A stretch of DNA of 9,509 nt from Spirochaetia bacterium (GTDB lineage: Bacteria; Spirochaetota; Spirochaetia; Treponematales; Treponemataceae). Where the stretch lies: NCBI GenBank assembly GCA_900769325.1, contig CAAGGF010000086.1, positions 1 through 9,509 on the forward strand. Reading direction: 5' to 3'. Of this stretch, positions 6,767 through 9,509 are shown piece after piece. Each line of letters opens with the position of its first letter. Positions within the stretch are counted from its first letter, which is position 1. Both the position numbers and the translations under genes were made by a program. Below the pieces are notes generated by a model. The model searched no databases. It was not told the origin of the DNA and saw nothing but the letters and a program-made list of their open reading frames with translations.

Positions 6767-7650
6767 AAAAATTAAAATTCCTTCAGGCGTTTTTATTCGT
6801 TCTTGCATTTTTTTCGTGCAGTTCAAAAAAAGAAAAAATTCAAAATCCGCAAAAAATCGAAAATTACGCCGAATTCAACAAAATAATTCCAAAAAGAATC
6901 GTAAGCCTTTCACCGGCTGCAACAGAACTTTTAGCAGAAGCCGGAGCCGTTTCACAAATTGTTGCACGAACAGATTTCTGCGATTACCCGGAAGAAGTTT
7001 TACAGATTGAAAGTTTAGGCGGATTCGACGGAAAATCGATTTCACAGGAAAAACTTCTTTCATTTTCGCCGGATTTAGTCTGCCTTACAAGCGGAATGCA
7101 CGATTACCTTACAGAATTTTTAGAAAGCCAGAAAATAAATTATTACATTTTATCGCAAAACTCAGTTTCAATGATTTTAAACGACCTTTTAAATCTCGGA
7201 AAAATTACAGGAAACGCCGAAACTGCACAAAAAAATGCTCAAAAAATCCAAAACCGTTTAAATCAAATAAAAGCAAAAACAGAAAACCTTCCAAAAGTTT
7301 CAGTTTACTGGGAAGTTTGGGATTCGCCCCTGATGTCTATCGGAAAAAATTCTTTCATAACAGAACTAATTTCGCTTTCCGGCGGAAAAAACATTTTCGA
7401 TTCAATAAACGCAGATTATCCTCTTGTCAGCGAAGAAGAAATTCTTTTTAAAAATCCAGATGTAATAATTTTTCCAAGCGAAAATTTAAACGGAAAAACA
7501 AAAATTCAAAACCGCGATGCATGGAAAAATCTTTCTGCCGTAAAAGAACAAAAAATTTTCCCGCTCGATGCGAATTTTATAACCCGGCCAGGCTCAAGAA
7601 TCGCAGAAAGCACAGAAATTCTTTTAAAAATTTTTCACCCGGAGATTTAA
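6763..7650 (+). CDS. btuF: Corrinoid ABC transporter substrate-binding lipoprotein, BtuF-like
   Basis: With the start at 6763 the product is 295 residues. It is a class III (helical-backbone) binding protein that captures substrate outside the inner membrane and delivers it to the permease. MKKLKF plus a hydrophobic stretch ends at AFFSC19, a relaxed, spirochaete-style lipobox, so the mature protein is probably lipid-anchored at C19. Matching blocks follow in family order: KRIVSLSPAATELLAEAG (44-61), ARTDFCDYPEEV (68-79), a SFSPDLVCL block near 100, SPLMSIGKNSFITELISLSG (188-207), GGKNIFD, and YPLVSEEEILFKNPDVII (219-236). The DYP and SGGKNIF..YPLVSEEEIL pattern is closest to BtuF as I know it. 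Related haem and ferric-siderophore binders share the fold, so the substrate is likely but not proven. B12-dependent metH nearby supports a corrinoid. E. coli BtuF is 266 residues; the extra length here is the lipid anchor and a charged tether. Confidence 0.82.
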   Translation: MKKLKFLQAFLFVLAFFSCSSKKEKIQNPQKIENYAEFNKIIPKRIVSLSPAATELLAEAGAVSQIVARTDFCDYPEEVLQIESLGGFDGKSISQEKLLSFSPDLVCLTSGMHDYLTEFLESQKINYYILSQNSVSMILNDLLNLGKITGNAETAQKNAQKIQNRLNQIKAKTENLPKVSVYWEVWDSPLMSIGKNSFITELISLSGGKNIFDSINADYPLVSEEEILFKNPDVIIFPSENLNGKTKIQNRDAWKNLSAVKEQKIFPLDANFITRPGSRIAESTEILLKIFHPEI

Positions 7651-7655
7651 ATTTG
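7641..7655 (+). promoter_or_regulatory. Ribosome site that sets a TTG start for the permease
   Basis: GGAG (7641-7644) lies 8 bases before TTG at 7653, just after the btuF stop (7648-7650). The nearest upstream in-frame ATG (7521) would add 44 arginine- and lysine-rich residues from inside btuF and has no reason to be used. The TTG start gives 347 residues, a normal family length. Confidence 0.75.
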
Positions 7656-8696
7656 TTTTCCTACAAAACTGAAGCAAAAAAAAAGAAACAGAAAACGATT
7701 TTATTTTTTTCACTTGCAATTTTTTCACTGATTTTAATTTTTTTTGCGTGTCTTTTTACAGGGCAGCAGAAATTCAGTTTTGAGCAGATTTTAAAAGCAT
7801 TTTCCGACAAAAATTCATTTGAACACACGATAATTTTTTCAATCAGGCTTCCGCGGCTTTTTTTAAATATTTTTGCAGGTGCACTTTTGGCAGGAAGCGG
7901 TGCAATTTTCCAAAACTATTTTCAAAATCCACTGGCAGAAAGCGGAATTTTAGGGCTTTCCGCGGCGGCAACTTTTGGAGCAGTTTTTTCAAAATTCGTT
8001 TTAACTTCCATCGGGTTTTCTTCAGCCTTTATTTTTTCATCGCTCAATATTTCTGCTTTTTTTTCAGCGTTAATTGCGGGTTTTCTTCTGAGTGCCGTTT
8101 GTGCATTTTCAAAAACTAAAACAACCGTAATTCTTCTTTTTGGAATTGCACTCGGAAATTTCTGTTCAGCGTTTTCTTCCGTAATAATTCTTTCAAATTC
8201 AAAAGAATTTTCAGGAATTTACTCATGGATTTTAGGAAGTTTCAGCGGACGAGGCTGGAAAGAACTCAAATTCATTTTAATTCCGGGAATATTCTCAGTT
8301 ATAATGATGATTTTTTTAAGTTCCCCACTGGATTTGATGATTACAGGCGAAAAAAGTGCAAAAACGCTCGGTTTAAATGTGCATATTTTCAAAATACTCA
8401 TTTTATTCTCAGTTTCAATGAGTACAAGTTGTGCAGTCTGTGCAGGCGGAACAATCAATTTCGTAGGAATCATCGCACCACACCTTTTACGCATTTTTTC
8501 AAAGAAATTAAGTTTTTCATCAAAATTTTTAGTCCCGGCATCGATGATTTCAGGTGCAGCGTTAGTAATTTTAGCCGACACAGTTGCCCGAACAATTTTT
8601 TCACCGCAAGAAATTCCGGCTGGAATTATAATGTCGTTTTTGGGAGCACCGTTTTTTGTTTCGCTGATTTTAAAAAAAGGAAGTTTTAAATCGTAA
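7653..8696 (+). CDS. btuC: Corrinoid ABC transporter permease, BtuC/FecCD family
   Basis: From the TTG start this is a 347-residue inner-membrane permease, rich in Phe, Ile, Leu and Ser, with about ten membrane segments expected for the family. After a basic cytoplasmic start (KTEAKKKKQK) the first helix spans about 15-35. Family blocks follow: SIRLPRLFLNIFAGALLAGS (63-82), FQNPLAESGILGLSAAATFG (90-109), IYSWILGSFSGRGW (189-202), AKTLGLNVHIFK, then AGGTINFVGIIAPHLLR (264-280), which is the signature before the coupling helices. QEIPAGIIMSFLGAPFF (319-335) closes the set. Two copies assemble with two ATPases and take substrate from the lipoprotein. The gene begins 2 bases after btuF and ends 0 bases before the ATPase gene, so all three are surely one unit. 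Specificity between B12 and siderophores cannot be read from this subunit alone; the BtuF-like partner is the main guide. Confidence 0.85.
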   Translation: MFSYKTEAKKKKQKTILFFSLAIFSLILIFFACLFTGQQKFSFEQILKAFSDKNSFEHTIIFSIRLPRLFLNIFAGALLAGSGAIFQNYFQNPLAESGILGLSAAATFGAVFSKFVLTSIGFSSAFIFSSLNISAFFSALIAGFLLSAVCAFSKTKTTVILLFGIALGNFCSAFSSVIILSNSKEFSGIYSWILGSFSGRGWKELKFILIPGIFSVIMMIFLSSPLDLMITGEKSAKTLGLNVHIFKILILFSVSMSTSCAVCAGGTINFVGIIAPHLLRIFSKKLSFSSKFLVPASMISGAALVILADTVARTIFSPQEIPAGIIMSFLGAPFFVSLILKKGSFKS

Positions 8697-9509
8697 ATGA
8701 AAAAATTAAAAATTTCAGAACAGATTTTACAGTCAGAAAACATCTCGCTCGTCCTTGAAAATGTTTCGTTTTCGTACGGAAAGCACAAAATTCTTCACGG
8801 CATAAATTTTTCACTTAAAACAAACGATTTTACAAGCCTCTGCGGAAAAAACGGTTCCGGGAAATCAACGCTTTTAGAAATAATCGCCTGCCTCAACGAA
8901 AAAGTTTTAAAATCGTCACAGATTTTTCTTCAGTTTCAAGACGAAAAAATTCCGCTTTGCCACCTTGATTTTAAAGAACGCGCAAAAATCATTTCTTTTA
9001 TGCCTCAAAACGAAACACCCGCCTGGAATTTTGAAGTTTTCGATTTTATTCTTTCAGGGCGTTTCGCTCAAAAATCTTCGTTTTATACTGAAAAAGATTT
9101 TGAAAAAGTTCTTGAAATTGCAGAATCGCTTAAAATTTCAAATCTTCTTGAAAAAAGCATTTTTGAACTTTCAGGCGGAGAATTTCAAAAAATCAGACTC
9201 GCACGAACACTCATTCAAGATGCAAAATTCATTATTCTCGACGAACCGCTTAATTTCCTTGACATTTCATTTGAAAAAGAATTTATGACGCTTTTAAAAG
9301 ATTTTTCACAAAAGAATAAAAAAGGCGTTCTGTTTTCGTCCCACAATCTGAATTCGGCTTCCCGATTTGCAGAAAAAGCAGTCCTGATTTCTGAATTTTT
9401 ACAAAATGAAAACCGCCAGATTTTTCTTGAAGGAAAATGCGAAGAAATTTTCACAAATGAAAATCTTTCTTTGATTTACGGCGGAAATTTTTCGATTTTT
9501 CAAAACCCG
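8697..9509 (+). CDS. btuD: Corrinoid ABC transporter ATP-binding protein, BtuD/FepC family (3' end outside window)
   Basis: ATG at 8697 follows the btuC TAA directly, and 271 codons stay open to the right edge. The ATPase core is complete. Walker A is CGKNGSGKST (49-58). The Q-loop is FMPQNE with Q104. The signature is LSGGEFQKIRLAR (158-170). Walker B is FIILDEP (178-184) with E183 as catalytic base, followed by the FLD D-loop. The switch histidine is H216 in FSSHN. It powers the permease from the cytoplasmic face. The beginning, MKKLKISEQILQSENISLV, adds about 15 residues before the usual first strand. AGGAAG at 8678-8683 is 13 bases upstream, rather far, so translation probably relies on coupling to btuC. 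The family usually has about 250-270 residues, so only the C-terminal tail can be missing. Substrate assignment rests on btuF. Confidence 0.87.
   Translation, partial: MKKLKISEQILQSENISLVLENVSFSYGKHKILHGINFSLKTNDFTSLCGKNGSGKSTLLEIIACLNEKVLKSSQIFLQFQDEKIPLCHLDFKERAKIISFMPQNETPAWNFEVFDFILSGRFAQKSSFYTEKDFEKVLEIAESLKISNLLEKSIFELSGGEFQKIRLARTLIQDAKFIILDEPLNFLDISFEKEFMTLLKDFSQKNKKGVLFSSHNLNSASRFAEKAVLISEFLQNENRQIFLEGKCEEIFTNENLSLIYGGNFSIFQNP

Noticed and set aside
7521..7652. ATG start at 7521 for the permease
   Set aside because: The extra 44 residues come from another frame of btuF and are rich in Arg and Lys. TTG at 7653 with GGAG upstream gives the family's usual length.
8225..8689. 154-codon open frame on the plus strand inside btuC
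   Set aside because: It is an out-of-frame reading of btuC with a skewed composition (many Phe, Arg and Asn) and no ribosome site.
8697..8711. Identical 15 bases (ATGAAAAAATTAAAA) at the starts of btuF and btuD
   Set aside because: Both encode MKKLK in A-rich DNA. A chance match or common start-codon context explains it better than a repeat.
8219..8788. 189-codon open frame on the minus strand
   Set aside because: It is antisense to btuC and the btuD start, whose protein motifs are unmistakable. The frame shows no motif of its own.

Overview
The window looks like chromosomal DNA from a low-GC spirochaete, most likely a Treponema-type organism. This is inferred from the A/T-rich codon use, a spirochaete-style relaxed lipobox, and the set of genes (a short cobalamin-dependent methionine synthase, a bacterial PurO-like IMP cyclohydrolase, and a TPR-GGDEF protein). 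I ran no search, so the genus is a judgement. All genes look like intact, ordinary chromosomal genes. I see no mobile element, CRISPR array, tRNA or rRNA, and no stretch over 300 bases without a gene.

Layout. Bases 1-3051 carry a leftward pair: metH (cobalamin-dependent methionine synthase, 852 aa) followed after 25 bases by a PurO-family IMP cyclohydrolase that runs off the left edge. A 143-base divergent intergenic region (3052-3194) holds candidate promoters for metH and, rightward, for a 102-aa thioredoxin (3195-3503). After the thioredoxin come two successive hairpins (3517-3540 and 3559-3604) that look like intrinsic terminators. They are followed by a candidate promoter for a rightward four-gene cluster.

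That cluster is: (1) a 1029-aa diguanylate cyclase with a degenerate STAND/AAA-like N-terminus, TPR-type helical repeats, a GAF-like segment and an intact GGDEF domain with an RxxD inhibitory site; (2) a BtuF-like lipoprotein overlapping it by ATGA; (3) a BtuC/FecCD-type permease that starts 2 bases later on TTG; (4) a BtuD/FepC-type ATPase that starts at the base after the permease stop and runs off the right edge. The spacing strongly suggests one transcript with coupled translation.

How they fit together. The importer most likely brings in a corrinoid. The nearby metH needs cobalamin, and purO belongs to purine synthesis next to the folate one-carbon pool, so the neighbourhood reads as a B12/folate/one-carbon district. 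The odd member is the cyclic-di-GMP synthase, whose stop codon overlaps the importer's first start codon. I see no cobalamin riboswitch in any leader. The best candidate for something new is this tie between a sensor-like diguanylate cyclase and a corrinoid importer, together with the cyclase's unusual pseudo-STAND architecture.
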